The notes under the pieces were generated by a model that worked only from the letters and a program-made list of their open reading frames with translations, was not told where the DNA came from and searched no databases. Shown here piece after piece: positions 20,698-33,630 of a DNA stretch of 64,000 nucleotides. The stretch is from Chaetoderma sp. LZ-2023a. Lineage: Eukaryota > Mollusca > Caudofoveata > Chaetodermatida > Chaetodermatidae. Position 1 is the first letter of the stretch; every line of letters starts with the position of its first letter. The translations under genes were made by a program, and so were the position numbers. The stretch lies in the NCBI GenBank assembly GCA_034401795.1, contig CM067373.1:36739443-36803442 (forward strand), in the 5' to 3' direction.

Positions 20698-21873
20698 GTA
20701 TTGACCGGCCATCTTATTACATCATCACAGCGACTAGATTGCTACACAGACTCCACTTCGGCGAGCAGACATATCGAGACCCAGTCCATCTCCGTAGCGT
20801 ACTGTAAAAGGAACACTATGGATCGTGTTGATTTTGGTATCATCTTAATCCCTGTATCGTTAGCTTAATACAGAAATTAAAATGGACTTGATCCACCCTT
20901 TTTTTAGTTCGTGTGATATCAATATCCACGCAACGTCGGCAAATTCTTGACCTCATTTTGTGCGCGACAGACGTGCGACAGATTTGAATATTACGACGAA
21001 TTCAGAGGGACTATTTTCTGTTAACTACTTGTCATACAGACTACTATAGGCTTTATATCATCTCGTTTTACATGAATTAATATTGTCTGGTATGAGGAGA
21101 GTAGCGCTCGTGTCCTTTTAAGTTTCAATTCTCTCTACCACCATATTCTGGGGGAAATCACTACGCCAATGGCTACTCAATACATACGAGATACCTTTCT
21201 CGATCTCGAATCGAAGGAGATCTCGCGATATGCGAATGGGCACTCCTTAGTGTTTTACAGAATCTGACTATGTCATCATGCGTGCACAGTACCGAAATAG
21301 TTCGATGTGCGTGCGATTAATACGCATATTCGGCCGATATGAATGGATTCCCTCAAAGAACCAAGTGGCGAGAAATTTATCCTTCTGCACTTAACAATCT
21401 AACTGAACCCGGAAATACGCCATCCCGTAACAAGCCCATTTCCAACAGAGGGAGATTTCCTTCAAATTGCACACCTGCGAGTGCACAAGAGGCCGCTCCG
21501 ACTAGACGGTTACATCAATGCCCTGTAAAACAATGATTGTATCACTGACTTCATTCTTTGTCTTGACCTTCATCAGTACGCTTTTAATTTCTGTGCAAAG
21601 GTTGCATTATTATTATTTCTTCATCTTTCTCGAACTCGACATTCAACTCAGTACACTGTCGATACATGTGGCGCTCGGCTATATATTCATGTGATAATGA
21701 CATACAAAGACATTACAGATCTGGTCATTTAGGTGAGAGCTTGTTCTGTGTGAATTGTTTGTATGCGTATCCAACTTATTGCCTAGGAACTCAACATTGA
21801 CAGCTCCATTCCTATGACGTTTATGATGTTCTTCTTACGGAAGAGGAGAAACATCTAACTCCGCCAGTTCTCA
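20698..21873. other. No recognised gene
   Basis: Mixed-composition DNA with only short open frames (for example 21339-21536). Nothing is recognised. Confidence 0.5.
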
Positions 21874-21897
21874 GTGCAGATCGCAGCCATGATCCGT

Positions 21898-22530
21898 GAG
21901 ATGCCCTCCACTAACCAGAAGGCCAACAGAAAGAGCCATCCAACGTATCGCTACCAGGGCAAGAGGCCCATTGATAAAGTTGAGAGATTGAGCACATCTT
22001 CTTCCGTCACCTCGGGATCTCTTCCTCCAGCGAAGATACCCAAGTCTTCGTCCTCCATTCCGGCTGCGAAGTCCCTGTATTTCATGGGAGATTCTTCGGT
22101 TGCATCAGTTGTTGTGGATGAACTGATGTTCCGGCCTTTGACGCCTGAGTTAATTAGGGTGTTTTCATCATCGAACATGTCCAGCGCTATTTCCTCATCA
22201 GCATCCATGTTATTTATGAGCTTCCTGGAAAATGCCCAGTCAGTGCTGATTTCTATTCCTCCAGCGGTGTTTACTACACCCGCCATGGATCCTATACCTA
22301 TTTCCAGTTCTGCCTCGAATCGGAGTTCGATGTCCCCCTCGATTTTGATTCCTGTGTTGAGCTGTTCACCTATTACAGCAGCGGGCGGTTCTCTGTCACC
22401 TTCGTCCTCGAGTGCTCCAGTGGTTGCGGAAGTTTTTCCCAGCAACACCAGCAGACCGAGGGTATGGCAAACTGAAGACATGGATGTCCTTCTGACTCCA
22501 TTGTATGCAGCATCTTTATCCCCACGTTTT
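21898..22530. other. Open region on both strands, possible coding remnant, strand uncertain
   Basis: On the + strand a frame from ATG 21889-21898 is Ser/Pro-rich. On the - strand an acidic frame from about 22482 to 21951 contains M-D-A-D-E-E-I-A-L-D and M-E-D-E-D-L-G, and ends W-stop. The - strand codons read more like a natural protein to me, but neither product is recognised. The longer - strand frame extends into the neighbouring satellite and is artificial there. It could be a decayed TE gag or one exon of a host gene. Confidence 0.3.
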
Positions 22531-22539
22531 AAAAAACGT

Positions 22540-24000
22540 CGGGGATATTGTAATCGCCTCCGTCCATCTGTCCATCTGTACGTCTGTCCACCTGTCCGTC
22601 CGCCCATCACAACGTCTTCTCCCAAACCATTGGGTCGAATTAAATCAATTTTGGTATGTGGGTTACCCATATGAGTCCTTTTTGCAAGATGATATGTAGA
22701 TCTGGCTTCATCCAACCCCCCCCCCCCCACCCCCACCAGCGTGGCGTAGGAGGAGTTAAAAGGTTAAATCAGTTGTAACACAACTGCTCTGAAATAGTTA
22801 GATGGAACTCAACAAAATTTGATATCTGAGTTACCCATACGATTGCGTAGTGCAAGATGCCATTTAGATTTGGCCCCGACCACCGGGGTGGGGGTGGGGG
22901 AGGGGTCAAAAGGTCAAATTTTAACCTGTGGAAATTGATTGTAATGCATCTCCTCCGGAACAGTTGGGCACAATTCAACCAAATTTGGTCTGTGGGTCAC
23001 CCATATCATTGTAGAGTACATGAGCACATTTACCTTTGTCCACACACCCAGGGGTGGCTGGGGGTTGGGGGTCAAAAGGTCAAAAAGGGATTGTAATGCG
23101 ACTCCTCTGACACTGTTGGACGCAATTCAACCAAATTTAGTATGTCAGTTACCCATATCAACGTGGAGTGGATGAGCACATATACATTTGGTCCCGCCCC
23201 AGGGGGTGGGGGATGGGGGGTCAAAAGGTCATGAAATTGATTGTAATGCAACTCTTCTGAAATCGTTAGATGGAACTCAACCAAATTTGATATCTGAGTT
23301 ACCTATATGATCGCAGAGTGCAAGAGGCCATTTAGATTTGACTCCTCCCCAGGGGGCGGGAGAGGGGTCAAAAGGTCAAATTTTAACTGGCAGAAATTGG
23401 TTGTAACGCATCTCCTTCGAAACCATTGGACGGAATTCAACCAACTTTGGTATGTGAGTTACACATATCAATGTGTAGTGGATGAGCACATTTACATTTT
23501 GCCCCACCCCCACTGGTGGGGGGGGGGGGGTGGTCAAAAGATCATGAAATTGATTGTAATGCAACTCCTTCGAAACCATTGGACGGAATTCTACCAAATA
23601 TAGTATGTGAGTTACCCTTGTCAATGTGTAGTGGATGAGCACATTTACATTTGGCCCCACCCCGACTGGTGGGGTGTGTGGTCAAAAGATCATGAAATTG
23701 ATTGTAATGCAACTCCTCTGACACGGTTGGACGGAATTCTACCAAATATAGTATGTCAGTTACCCATATCAATGTGGAGTGGATGCGTACATTTACATTT
23801 GGTCCCGCCCCCAGGGTGTGTGAGATGAGGATCAACGGTCATGAAATTGATTGTAATGCAACCCCTCTGGCACTATTGGACGAAATTCAACCAAATTTGC
23901 TATGTGTGTTACCCATATGATTGTGGAGTGCAAAAGGACGTTTACGATCGACTCTGCCCCGGGGTAGGTTGTGGGGGTGTGTCAAATTTTCAAAGTGGTG
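22540..24000. repeat. ~150-bp satellite array (about nine units)
   Basis: Recurring phrase attgattgtaatgcaactc at about 22936, 23088, 23238, 23397, 23549, 23698 and 23848, giving a period of 149-159 bp. Each unit holds ggaattcaaccaaattt, a gagttacccatat phrase, acatttacatttgg, then a C-rich run facing a G-rich run (ccccacccc/ggtgggggg) and ggtcaaaaggtc. Open frames here are by-products of the repeat. Confidence 0.92.
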
Positions 24001-27000
24001 AACGTGGGGATTTGCGATGACGCGTCATCAACTGATCAATCCAGTTGGAATTGTAAATAGTTCCATCAGAGTTCAGACTGACATTCACTGTTGTTGTGAC
24101 ATAAGTCATTGGAGGAATTGATAGAATGGTCTCCTCGTTCGACTAGTTGTCGTGTCTAGCCAAGTCATCTTACATACTTTCCTTCTATAAATATGTTATG
24201 ATACTATATATTACTGTATAACCAGCAACGGATTACTTTATACTGTTATTTTCGTTAAATAAGTTCAAACGCTTAGGTGTGTCCGGGTGTAGATGAACGA
24301 AGTGCATAGCACTAATGGGTAGCCTATGCTAGTAATTGTATTAGGAACTTATAATAAATCAAACAGTGGAAATTCTTCCGCAAAAATAGATATTACATAC
24401 ACAAATAAAAACAAACCTGGCCAAAGGGCTCGGGTAAATATCAAAACAAACGTATGCCAACCCATCCCTTCTTCCAGTTCCTCCTCCAAATTAAAAAGGT
24501 CGGTCAACCTTCCTCAGAGAGTTTGGGGCAGAGGCCAGACCGAACAGCGGGTGTCGGTTCATGTGTACTCTTTCTCAGCCTGGTGGCTGGATTGGAGTTC
24601 CCGTGTATACCGCACCATTTTTTCACTCACGAGGTGGCTGCTATTCTCAGCTGACCTGCATGTCAGCTAATTAATTAAATAGCGTTTTCACTGTAAATCG
24701 TTTTTCGATCGATGCAGTAGTTAGAGAGTTATCCTAGATTGAAGTTACCAGCATCCAATGTATAGCGATGTTGCATTCCAGGATAGCGGTACTCGAAACC
24801 ACATCACAGTTACTTTTGAACTGTTCGTGATGAGACTGAATTGACAGATGGACCCGTGGATTCCAGCGAGGAATTTGCCCTGCTTTATTGGGTTATTGTT
24901 TATTTAACTGTCCTGGTTGATCATTCTGAAGTACTGGACCCTGAGTGTGTGGACACTTGTCAGTTCTCATTTCTGGTATTCATCTTCCATCAAATCCTGC
25001 GGTGGTCCGCGGCCATGTATAAAATGTAGTTTAAAGAGATTTGGTGCTCCTTTGGGAGTTTGAGTTTCAAGTGAGTGGTTCGATTCTTGGCCACGAATCC
25101 AGACACCCTGTTCGCAGAGACTTTTCTGAGTCAGCTGACCAGCTGGTGTTATGCATCACATCGAAGAACTGTGGAACCTCTCTTCTATCACATTGTGCTT
25201 ACGTTATCAGCCCCGTGGACAGTGGATCTTAATTGTCCATGTTTGGTGGATGATATTATTAGTGGACCCACAGGCATCGAGCTGTTGACGAAGGGTGAAC
25301 GGTTTGGCAAAGGATGTGGTGCTCATCAGGTGATTCCTGGTTTCCGGGGCTCCAGGTGATTCCAGTGAAGAACGGAGCATTAATGTTCACTTCTTATCTA
25401 TATAATGTGTTTTATTATCAGTTCCTTATTTAATTATTATGATATAACAGGATTACTATATTACGCCAACAGTATGTTTTTAACCATGCCAGAATTAATA
25501 CCACTACACTTCTGGAAAGAGTTGTTTTCAGTCCTGGATTGGTAGTTTTGACACAATACTAAGTATTCCCTGCTTCACAGTATTAGGAATGCTAGTATTT
25601 GGCACTCCAGTCCATATCTCAGATTGGGTTAACTAAATCAACATACGTCTTTAAAACCTCATAGGCACTGACGGTACCTATTTATTCTGCTTATTATGTT
25701 ATTAAACTGAAATCTGCATTCCCTTTTCTCCTCTCCTCGTAGTCATGTTGGTATTTTCGTCCTACGATAACCTCCAACCGACGTTGACCACACAGATTTT
25801 CCCCTTTTTGGGATGGAGTGTTATCATAGAGAAGCATGCCAAGCTCTTGTTCCATCCGAGCGGAACGTTGTCCGTTTTACATGATAGGACCATGTTGGTT
25901 TATATTTAGGTAACTTAGACATTGAAATTCATTGCAAAGATGGTCCTGAGATCAGCAAACCGTAACCTATATTAAGTCTCCATTCTGTTATGGAGCTATA
26001 TGTTGTAATATTTCTCTTTCATTGCCTTTCTCAGAACCTATTGTAGAATTTCGCATTACCATCCTTTACATGCAGATCCTCCCAACTGGAACATATGTTT
26101 CCATGGTGTAGGTCACTGGGACTTATCCAGAACTGGACGATCTTCGTTGGACCGTATCTCTCCATGCTATGTGCATAACTAGACGGTTTTCCATCAGATA
26201 CTTCTCTGGAATGAATTTTCTACCACTCAGGACTTTAATTCCCAATTTAATATAGTTTGAATACTAAGGTTCGAGAACTTAATAGATCGTATTTTACAGT
26301 TTTGTTTCCCTGTAACCTTTTTGTCTATGGGACTGTCATTAGGGACGTCCCTCACTCAAATATTGTCATGCCGACCTGTATCCACTATTGAATACTGTGC
26401 TTAAAGACGCCCCTCAATCAAGTAGGCCTATTGTCGTGCAGAGCTTTATCCGCTATTGAATATTGCCCTTAAAGACGTCCCTCAGTCAAGTATTGTCATG
26501 CAGAAGTTTGTCCGCTATTGAATACGGTCTTTAATCACTCAAATATTGTTGTACAGAGCTTTATTCGCTCAACTATTGTCGTGCGGAGCTGTAATTGTAT
26601 TACTACCACCTTGGAGTGGACTTTTCTGTTTGTGCAATCCTGTCAGTAGTTTACATTGGTCACTTCTCATTGGAGTGGACCGTGCCACTGCATGAACGAT
26701 CACGCTCACCATTTCGATCAGCTTCAACCTCTTCACCTTTTTATTCATCTAGTCATTGTTTTTATGTAAAGAAGATGGGTCTTTTTGTTAATTGATATAA
26801 GAAGACATTCCTTACCTTGTGGTTTTGGAACCAGTTACGTGTTATTTATCACCATTTATTTTTAGTCTGTTCTTGTCCATGACATCACCTTATTTTAAAC
26901 ATAATGAAATACTTTTGCATTCGATCGATATCCTAGAAAATATATTGTTTCTCCTGTCTATGAATTTGTATCCAGTCCCTTTTTCGGACTTCATCCGTAA

Positions 27001-27300
27001 AATCATGTCTGAGTAGAGAAATTTATCTTACATACATGCTATCAGGTTAGACAGTTTTTCGTAGCCCTGTAAAAATACCGACTTTCCAGTTTTATTTTAC
27101 ATTCTCACCAATACCACTTATTTATTCAATGTTATTATCTTTTAGTTACATATCGTTATTTACTTTCAGTCTTTAATCGTATGTGGTTTGTCATGAGATG
27201 ATACAGGAGTTTGTAATTATCCTTGTTTTGTAAATTATTGCTCAATAAATATTATTATATATCATTGTTAATCGGTGTTGAGTTACCACTTGAGTAGATC
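24001..27300. other. No recognised gene; T-rich tract with a ~65-bp repeat near 26330-26590
   Basis: Several small open frames (24326-24670, 25075-25359) match no family. At 26330-26590 a phrase with gacgtccctcaatcaa, tattgtc and cgctattgaata recurs about four times at roughly 65-bp spacing. A string ctcaataaatatt near 27240 contains AATAAA and is followed by an ORF start at 27313, which could mark an LTR-like or transcript end. That is speculative. Confidence 0.4.
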
Positions 27301-27312
27301 CTCAGCAATCAG

Positions 27313-27483
27313 ATGGATACTCACATTGAAAGTTCTGAGTCTGAGGGCAAAGATAGTTTCCGCATTCCCCCCTCCCCCTCCAAGTACCACTGGTCTACTG
27401 AATGCCAAGGTATTCGAATTGGCGCTCGGGACGTCAAAATCGAGTTGAATCCTTCGGGTGCAAATGCACACTTGGCCCCATGA
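27313..27483 (+). CDS. Small ORF of 56 codons, unknown
   Basis: ATG at 27313 to TGA at 27481-27483. The product is hydrophilic, starts M-D-T-H-I-E-S-S-E-S-E and continues with R-I-P-P-S-P-S-K. A Pro/Ser/Arg-rich sequence continues in another frame to about 27720. It may be a decayed gag-like or regulatory ORF. It is not recognised. Confidence 0.3.
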   Translation: MDTHIESSESEGKDSFRIPPSPSKYHWSTECQGIRIGARDVKIELNPSGANAHLAP

Positions 27484-27739
27484 GAACCATGTGGTTCTGC
27501 TGACCCATTACACAGTCAGCAACTGTCTGTGGCTGATCTAGTCTCGCCCCATTCTCCGCAAGGCAGAAGGTTCCCGAGGCCTCTGTGGTCATGGAGGATG
27601 CGCTGGATGGACACGTCATCATTATCCAATGTGAGCAATGGCTCCTGGTCATCGCACAGCACGACTTGACCGAAGCGGAGCAGTGGAAGTGGAGTAGAAG
27701 TAGCGGCAGTGGGCGCGCCACAATAGTGTCGACTCACTG

Positions 27740-28650
27740 TAGTTGAACTTTATGTGCAGGTCCTGCCAGTATTTATCCAGTCTAGCTTCAATGGCTTTGG
27801 TAGACTTGATGCTGATTCTGGCAAGATGTCAACTACTCTGTATGTAAAGAATGTCTTTCTAATGTCAAGCCCTGCAGGACTGTTGAAAAGCTTCTGTGAG
27901 TGGCCTCATGTTGTTAAACGTGATGTCTGATCTTCTCGCCTTTTGATACTTAAACTTACAGCATCCTGATCATACGTGTTAGTTAGAATCTTGTGTAGTT
28001 CACTCTGAGTCTTCTGTAAACTAGACTGGGAAGATTTAATCTGAGTCTTTCCTCATAAGTTATGTCATACAGCCCTGGTACAAGCTAAGTGGCCATACGC
28101 TGGACATTTTCTATGGCGTTTATCTGGCGTTTTACGTATGAATTCCAGATCTGGTTAGTGTATTCTAGATGCAGTCTGACAAGACAGGTGCATAGGACCG
28201 TTAACGAATCTGCATCCGTGTACTCCAATACTCCATTGTTCTTCTGCTTATCCCCATCGTTGCCATAGTTTCTTCTTTTTTCATTTATGTGTGCGTCAAG
28301 TGGTACCTTGTCGTCTATTACCACACCTATATATTTTTCCTTATGGGATTGATACAGAGGCTGATCTGTTGGTCTTAGTTTAACCTGTGTGCTGTATACT
28401 GCCGATTTCTCGATTCTCATTGATTTACATTTGTTTGGGTGGTAACACAGTAGCCATTTGTCTGTCCATGCTTGGATGCGATATAAATCCTTCTGAAACT
28501 GTGTGCAGCTATCCTCATTGGCCACGGCTCTGCCTTTCTGTCGTCAGCAACCAGATATATGAAAGTGTCAGCACAAGTCACATCAAATAAATCATTAATG
28601 TAGATAACAAATAGCAGTGTCCAAGGACCGAGCCTTGAGGGATTGTAGCT
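27740..28650 (-). pseudogene. CR1/L2-like LINE reverse transcriptase fragment
   Basis: Read on the - strand, P-Q-G-S-V-L-G and I-N-D-L appear near 28600-28640, then V-A-D-D in place of F/Y-A-D-D, then W-x-x-K-W-L-L-C-Y-H-P-N-K-C-K and a K-Y-I-G-V-V-I-D-D block, and finally L-E-Y-T-N-Q-I-W-N-S-Y with I-E-N-V-Q-R-M-A-T. This is the thumb end of a CR1/L2-type RT. Frameshifts divide it. Upstream RT and the endonuclease are absent, so this is a truncated dead copy. Confidence 0.8.
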
Positions 28651-31215
28651 CGCCTGGTAATGTCCGACCATTCCGGTGTAGTATGTCGACTCACCGCGCC
28701 GCAAGGGCACGACGAGTGATGATGCTGGTTAGCATCCGGTCTCGGGGTGACGGACCTTGTACGAGACTGCCCTGCGGGAAACAAAAACCGGCTCCTAAGG
28801 CCGGTGGAACTCAATTGTTCCGGTGGGGCCGTGCGACCATCGTCGCGAACAGTAAACACAACTGTCTCATCCAACGAGTTTGTGTCACCAGTATGCCTGT
28901 CCATAGCAATTTCGTGATCTATGGACTTACAAGATTTGATTTGGTGACCTAAAAATATAAGTCTATACAATGAGTTTACCTAAACAATTAAAAATATGCT
29001 AGATAAAACTACAATAAGAGCATACGAAAATACGAGACATAGAGACAGGCAGATGAACTTTTAAACATGGGGCTCCCGGAGGTACCACACAGACTCGTAG
29101 GTCCGCAGAGGTATCCCTGCAAGGGAGGCTCCCGTACACGAGACCTAACTAGTTAACTTAATATAAGTTATTATACCTCTAAGCTGAAAGGAAGAAGGTT
29201 ATCCTATGCCGGGCTAAACAGACTTATAGCACGGACAGCGACCTCAGTGAAAAATTGTTGGTGGCGGGAGAAAGTGTTGCATATATAAGTGTTGCTGTAT
29301 AGTGTTTCCTACGTGCACTGCAGTCCTATATTTTCTATGAATAAACAAAACATATGAACGGATGGCCACTGGCCATATATATACATAATCTAACCAGAAC
29401 AATCAATACGGTGTCAAATGATCAAGATATATATAACAGTACAGGTTAACGAACCTACTATAGTGCGGTTAGCAACACATTGAGGAAAATGAGAATAATT
29501 ACCAACAAATACAGAAATTATAACTAGCGGTCCTAAGAGCGTTACGGTTCCTTCTAATCATCGGGACCATTATTGAGGATACAATATAATTAACAAAACC
29601 TATATAGAGAAATAATTAAACTGTGAAGTATAGTTACTTGAATACTTGGTAGTCATTCCTAAGTTAGGCTACCGTGTTACTGAAATTGATACATCGATGC
29701 TTAGTGAGATGATGCGCTCTCCGGAAGCTGGAAAGTTCCCGCAGGTTAGTTCCCGCAAGCTGTTTTCCACAAACAAGATTTCCGCAAGAACACTCATGGC
29801 GGCAGGAGTACATCGCTCAGTGCTGTAGGCCTAATAGAATGTCTAACGAGCAGTCAGTAAAAGATATGATAGTACTACGTGGTGAAGAAAGTTCCCATAC
29901 ACCGATGGCACGGATGGAAGGTGTAAACAACTCGTAACTAGTGGGGGTTGTCAGAGGCAAACGAGGATACAAAACAAAGCTTCACGGTGCTGGGTACGTC
30001 AGCCAGCTCTGAAGACGCACCGGGCAGAGTTTACTTGCTGCGGTCAAAAGTTGAAAGAACCAACACAATATTAGTGCGGCGGCGATTGAAATACCACTTT
30101 TAGGCGTGGCCGGCGAGTCAGCCATCAAAGAACATCCTGTCTCTACATCTGTAGACTCACATATTCAGGCCGTAAAGGCCTCACCGCAAATTTGTGTTCC
30201 GAATGTAGCTGTTGGTATTCGTGAACAATTATCAGAAGTTCCAAATTACTCCCGTAAATGGGGAGCTACAAAATTGTTTTTACTGTGGTGGGTTGGCTAC
30301 TGGTAGCTACGGGAACGCGACGGAAGCTGAAGCCATATGCGTAATATCTGTCGATAGTAGCTAGTACAGGACCAACCTGTTCGGCCCCTGGCCGAGGATG
30401 CTCTCGATCACTGGATCACTTCTCCTTTTATACTCCTCGTGTCGTCACAGGCACAGGCTTCATCCAATCATCGTTCGAGCAAGAGCCAATCAGCGCGCAG
30501 CTAATAATAGCGTAGTCGAACGTTCTAGAAGCTTTGCGTCCACGTGGTTATGACGTCACGGCAATATTTTGAAGATAATCATGAAAAGTTTTCCCTCGAT
30601 AATTCAGCCATTTCTCAACCGATATTGAAATGGTTTACAGATTTGAAAAGCCCGTTGAATTCTGGTCTTGATTAATGCCAGATTTAACGGGAACAGGCAA
30701 TCACTAAGGATTACAGGGTACCATCTCGGTACACTAAAAGCACCATCCTATCTAGGTCATAACTACGTGCTCCATATAAACAGCGTCCTAGCGCGCAGGC
30801 GCATCATGCGGTTTAACGAACCTAGTCGTTTTTCGACACGCTATCGCTCCCATAAGCCTATAGACGCTTATGGCTCTACCCAGAGGGGCGTGTTCAGGAA
30901 ACGAATCCAGGACGGGCGGCGCGTACCCAGCTCAGCTGGTATGGCCGGTATCCGACCAGTCGATCCGAACTACAGTATGCTGCTTGCCACATTATGCCAC
31001 TGAGATGCTTGCCCATTGACGATCACACGATGCATTCTTTCTTTCTACCAGGAAGTCCTTTATTTAATTAACATATGCTGGCCCTATGCTGTACATTTGT
31101 AGTTTGTGGATTATCCAGTGATGTGGTACTTTCTCCGGTGGCTTTCATGAAATCACAGTATATAAAGTCTATGCACTGACCCGTATCTAAAATGTCAGTC
31201 CATTTGTCTTACCCA
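28651..31215. other. No recognised gene
   Basis: Short open frames only. The stretch 28660-28830 is GC-richer than its surroundings and unassigned. The open frame 30668-31003 is not recognised. Confidence 0.45.
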
Positions 31216-32341
31216 GTATGGACACTGTGTTGGGTGTGGGGTGTGGGGTGTGGCTCTTGTGGAATTTTTCCACATAGATTTTAATTCAGCAGAAAGGTAG
31301 CAGGTGAAAAGCACAGAGAATAGGGGCGCCGATTGATGTCTCAAACTGAGCAGATATGTCTGTCTTGACTCGTACTCTCAGCTTGATGTTTGCAATCAGT
31401 AGTCACACTATGCGTAGCTCATCTTCATTGCAAATGGGCTGGCGTAGTACATCTATGATCTTTGAGCCTTTAATTGTGTCGAAGGCTCGTGACATGTCCA
31501 TTTTGTGGAAATCCCAGTGCTTGGACATGACTACCGACACAAGCATGCATTGAGCCCATACAATGTCTGCCTGCTGCATCCACATTTAAAGCCACTTTTA
31601 GTATGCACCAGTGAAGTCATCGATCTTGTCTCGGATGCAGCATTAAGTAACATTGAAAAGCATTTTTTGTAAGATGTTGCGGAGCACAATGGGCTGCAAA
31701 TTGGCTGGGTGAAGGATGGGGTGGGTGGGTGTCTTCTTGGACTTAGGTAGCGTGATAAGCTTGCCTTAACCTACATCGTCGATAGGAAGGGGTTGCATTA
31801 AGGCAGAGTTGATTATGTGCGTGATCGGTTTTGAGATAATGTTACTTGCGTATTTGAATAGTTCATTGTTCAGACCATCAGGTCCGGATGCATGTCTATT
31901 TCTCAGGGCTTTTAGTGCCTTCTCAACTTCTGCTGTTTTAATTTGTGGTCGTAATGGCGTGGGGTCATCTGAAAACCAGTGCAATTTACTGTACGCGAGT
32001 GGTTGTGTGTCATCAGTAACACTCAGGTCTCGGGCTGCCCGAAACATTTTGTGACAGTCATCCGTGGCAGGGATTTCATCTGCTAGGGAGTCTGCTTGTT
32101 GAATATCTTTTAAGCTTTCCTTGATGTGGCACAGCATGTTATTGCATTCCCTGCATAGTTTGGTGTGATCTTCACGTTGGCCACTTTGATAGATGCACCG
32201 CCGTAAGTCTTGTTGGAGATAGATGAAACCTCCACGACGTTCTCCTCCGTAAATACCAAACTTTTGGGCAAAGTCAACTTTGTTGGTCAAGAGGATTGCG
32301 GGCTGACATCCGCATTCAGAGGCAACTATGATTATGTTCAA
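31216..32341 (-). pseudogene. RTE-like LINE fragment: linker and RT, minus orientation
   Basis: On the - strand a linker with K-L-C-R-E-C-N-N and H-K-M-F-R-A-A-R-D-L leads into RT motifs: A-L-K-A-L-R-N-R-H-A-S-G-P-D-G-L-N-N-E-L-F-K-Y, then further down I-R-D-K-I-D-D-F and D-M-S-R-A-F-D-T-I-K-G. The same series occurs in + orientation at 57450-58490 and 48470-49050. Several stops break it. It lies head-to-head with an endonuclease fragment that starts at 32389 on the + strand. Confidence 0.8.
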
Positions 32342-32388
32342 CCTTCTTCAAACTAGAAGCTGTATTCGATACATGTCAAACAACACAA

Positions 32389-33130
32389 TCTTCCCATCGC
32401 TACATGGAATGTACGTGGTCTGACTGCAACATTAAAGAGGTAAACGTTAGGTTCATACTGTGAACACTATAACATCGAGATTACAAGCATTCAGGAGACT
32501 AAAGTAGCTACCCACTGAGAGCAGCAACTTATTATAGGTCACACGTTAGTACTCATGGAGCAAAGCAGGGCACATATCGAGGTTTGGGCTTTGCAATCGG
32601 ACCAAAGCTTCTGGACCATGTCATTAGTTTGGATACGTTAATGATCGTGTAGCATTTACCGACCTGACCATACCAACGGGAAAATGCACCACACTAAATG
32701 TCACATAGTCAATGCATATGACCCCAAAACGAAGAAAATTCATCAATATTAGATTCCTTCAATGCCGAACTGAGCTCCGCCATTACTATTCCAGCCAGAG
32801 GGCAACTGTTCGTGTGTGGAGGTTTCAACTCCTAAAAGCTGGGTAAACTCGCAATGTGGACAAGAATTCAGGACTTGGATTATACTATGAGTCATATTGA
32901 GAGGGCACACACAGCAGCAATGGAGACGCACTGGTAGCATTCCTTAGTTTCAATTGTATATTTTGCCATAAATACGGCTTTCAAACACCCATTAGTCACC
33001 GGCCAACATGGACGGGACACATTGCTGACCTCCAAGGTCCAATAGACTCCAAGGCTACAACAGCAGTGTTCAACCAAATAGACATCCTACTATGTAAAAC
33101 AGAAGCAAAGCCCAACACACGTGTCATGCG
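32389..33130 (+). pseudogene. RTE-like LINE fragment: APE-type endonuclease
   Basis: Starts with A-T-W-N-V-R-G-L, continues with I-Q-E-T-K-V-A, and later a V-C-G-G-F-N-S stretch equivalent to the catalytic G-D-F-N block, with the aspartate apparently changed to glycine. It ends with F-N-Q-I-D-I-L-L-C-K-T-E just before the N gap. It matches the copy at 56400-57130. Stops and indels show it is dead. Confidence 0.8.
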
Positions 33131-33630
33131 NNNNNNNNNNNNNNNNNNNNNNNNNNNNNNNNNNNNNNNNNNNNNNNNNNNNNNNNNNNNNNNNNNNNNN
33201 NNNNNNNNNNNNNNNNNNNNNNNNNNNNNNNNNNNNNNNNNNNNNNNNNNNNNNNNNNNNNNNNNNNNNNNNNNNNNNNNNNNNNNNNNNNNNNNNNNNN
33301 NNNNNNNNNNNNNNNNNNNNNNNNNNNNNNNNNNNNNNNNNNNNNNNNNNNNNNNNNNNNNNNNNNNNNNNNNNNNNNNNNNNNNNNNNNNNNNNNNNNN
33401 NNNNNNNNNNNNNNNNNNNNNNNNNNNNNNNNNNNNNNNNNNNNNNNNNNNNNNNNNNNNNNNNNNNNNNNNNNNNNNNNNNNNNNNNNNNNNNNNNNNN
33501 NNNNNNNNNNNNNNNNNNNNNNNNNNNNNNNNNNNNNNNNNNNNNNNNNNNNNNNNNNNNNNNNNNNNNNNNNNNNNNNNNNNNNNNNNNNNNNNNNNNN
33601 NNNNNNNNNNNNNNNNNNNNNNNNNNNNNN
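33131..33630. other. Assembly gap of 500 N
   Basis: Exactly 500 N, probably a fixed-size placeholder. It falls inside the RTE-like LINE, between endonuclease and 3' end, where the RT would be expected. Open frames across it are meaningless. Confidence 1.

Noticed and set aside
22857-23835. Several ORFs of 70-100 codons on both strands
   Set aside because: By-products of the ~150-bp satellite.
29521-29565. Similarity of gcggtcctaaga to the conserved large-subunit rRNA core
   Set aside because: Only about 12 bases agree and the flanks differ; no rRNA is present.
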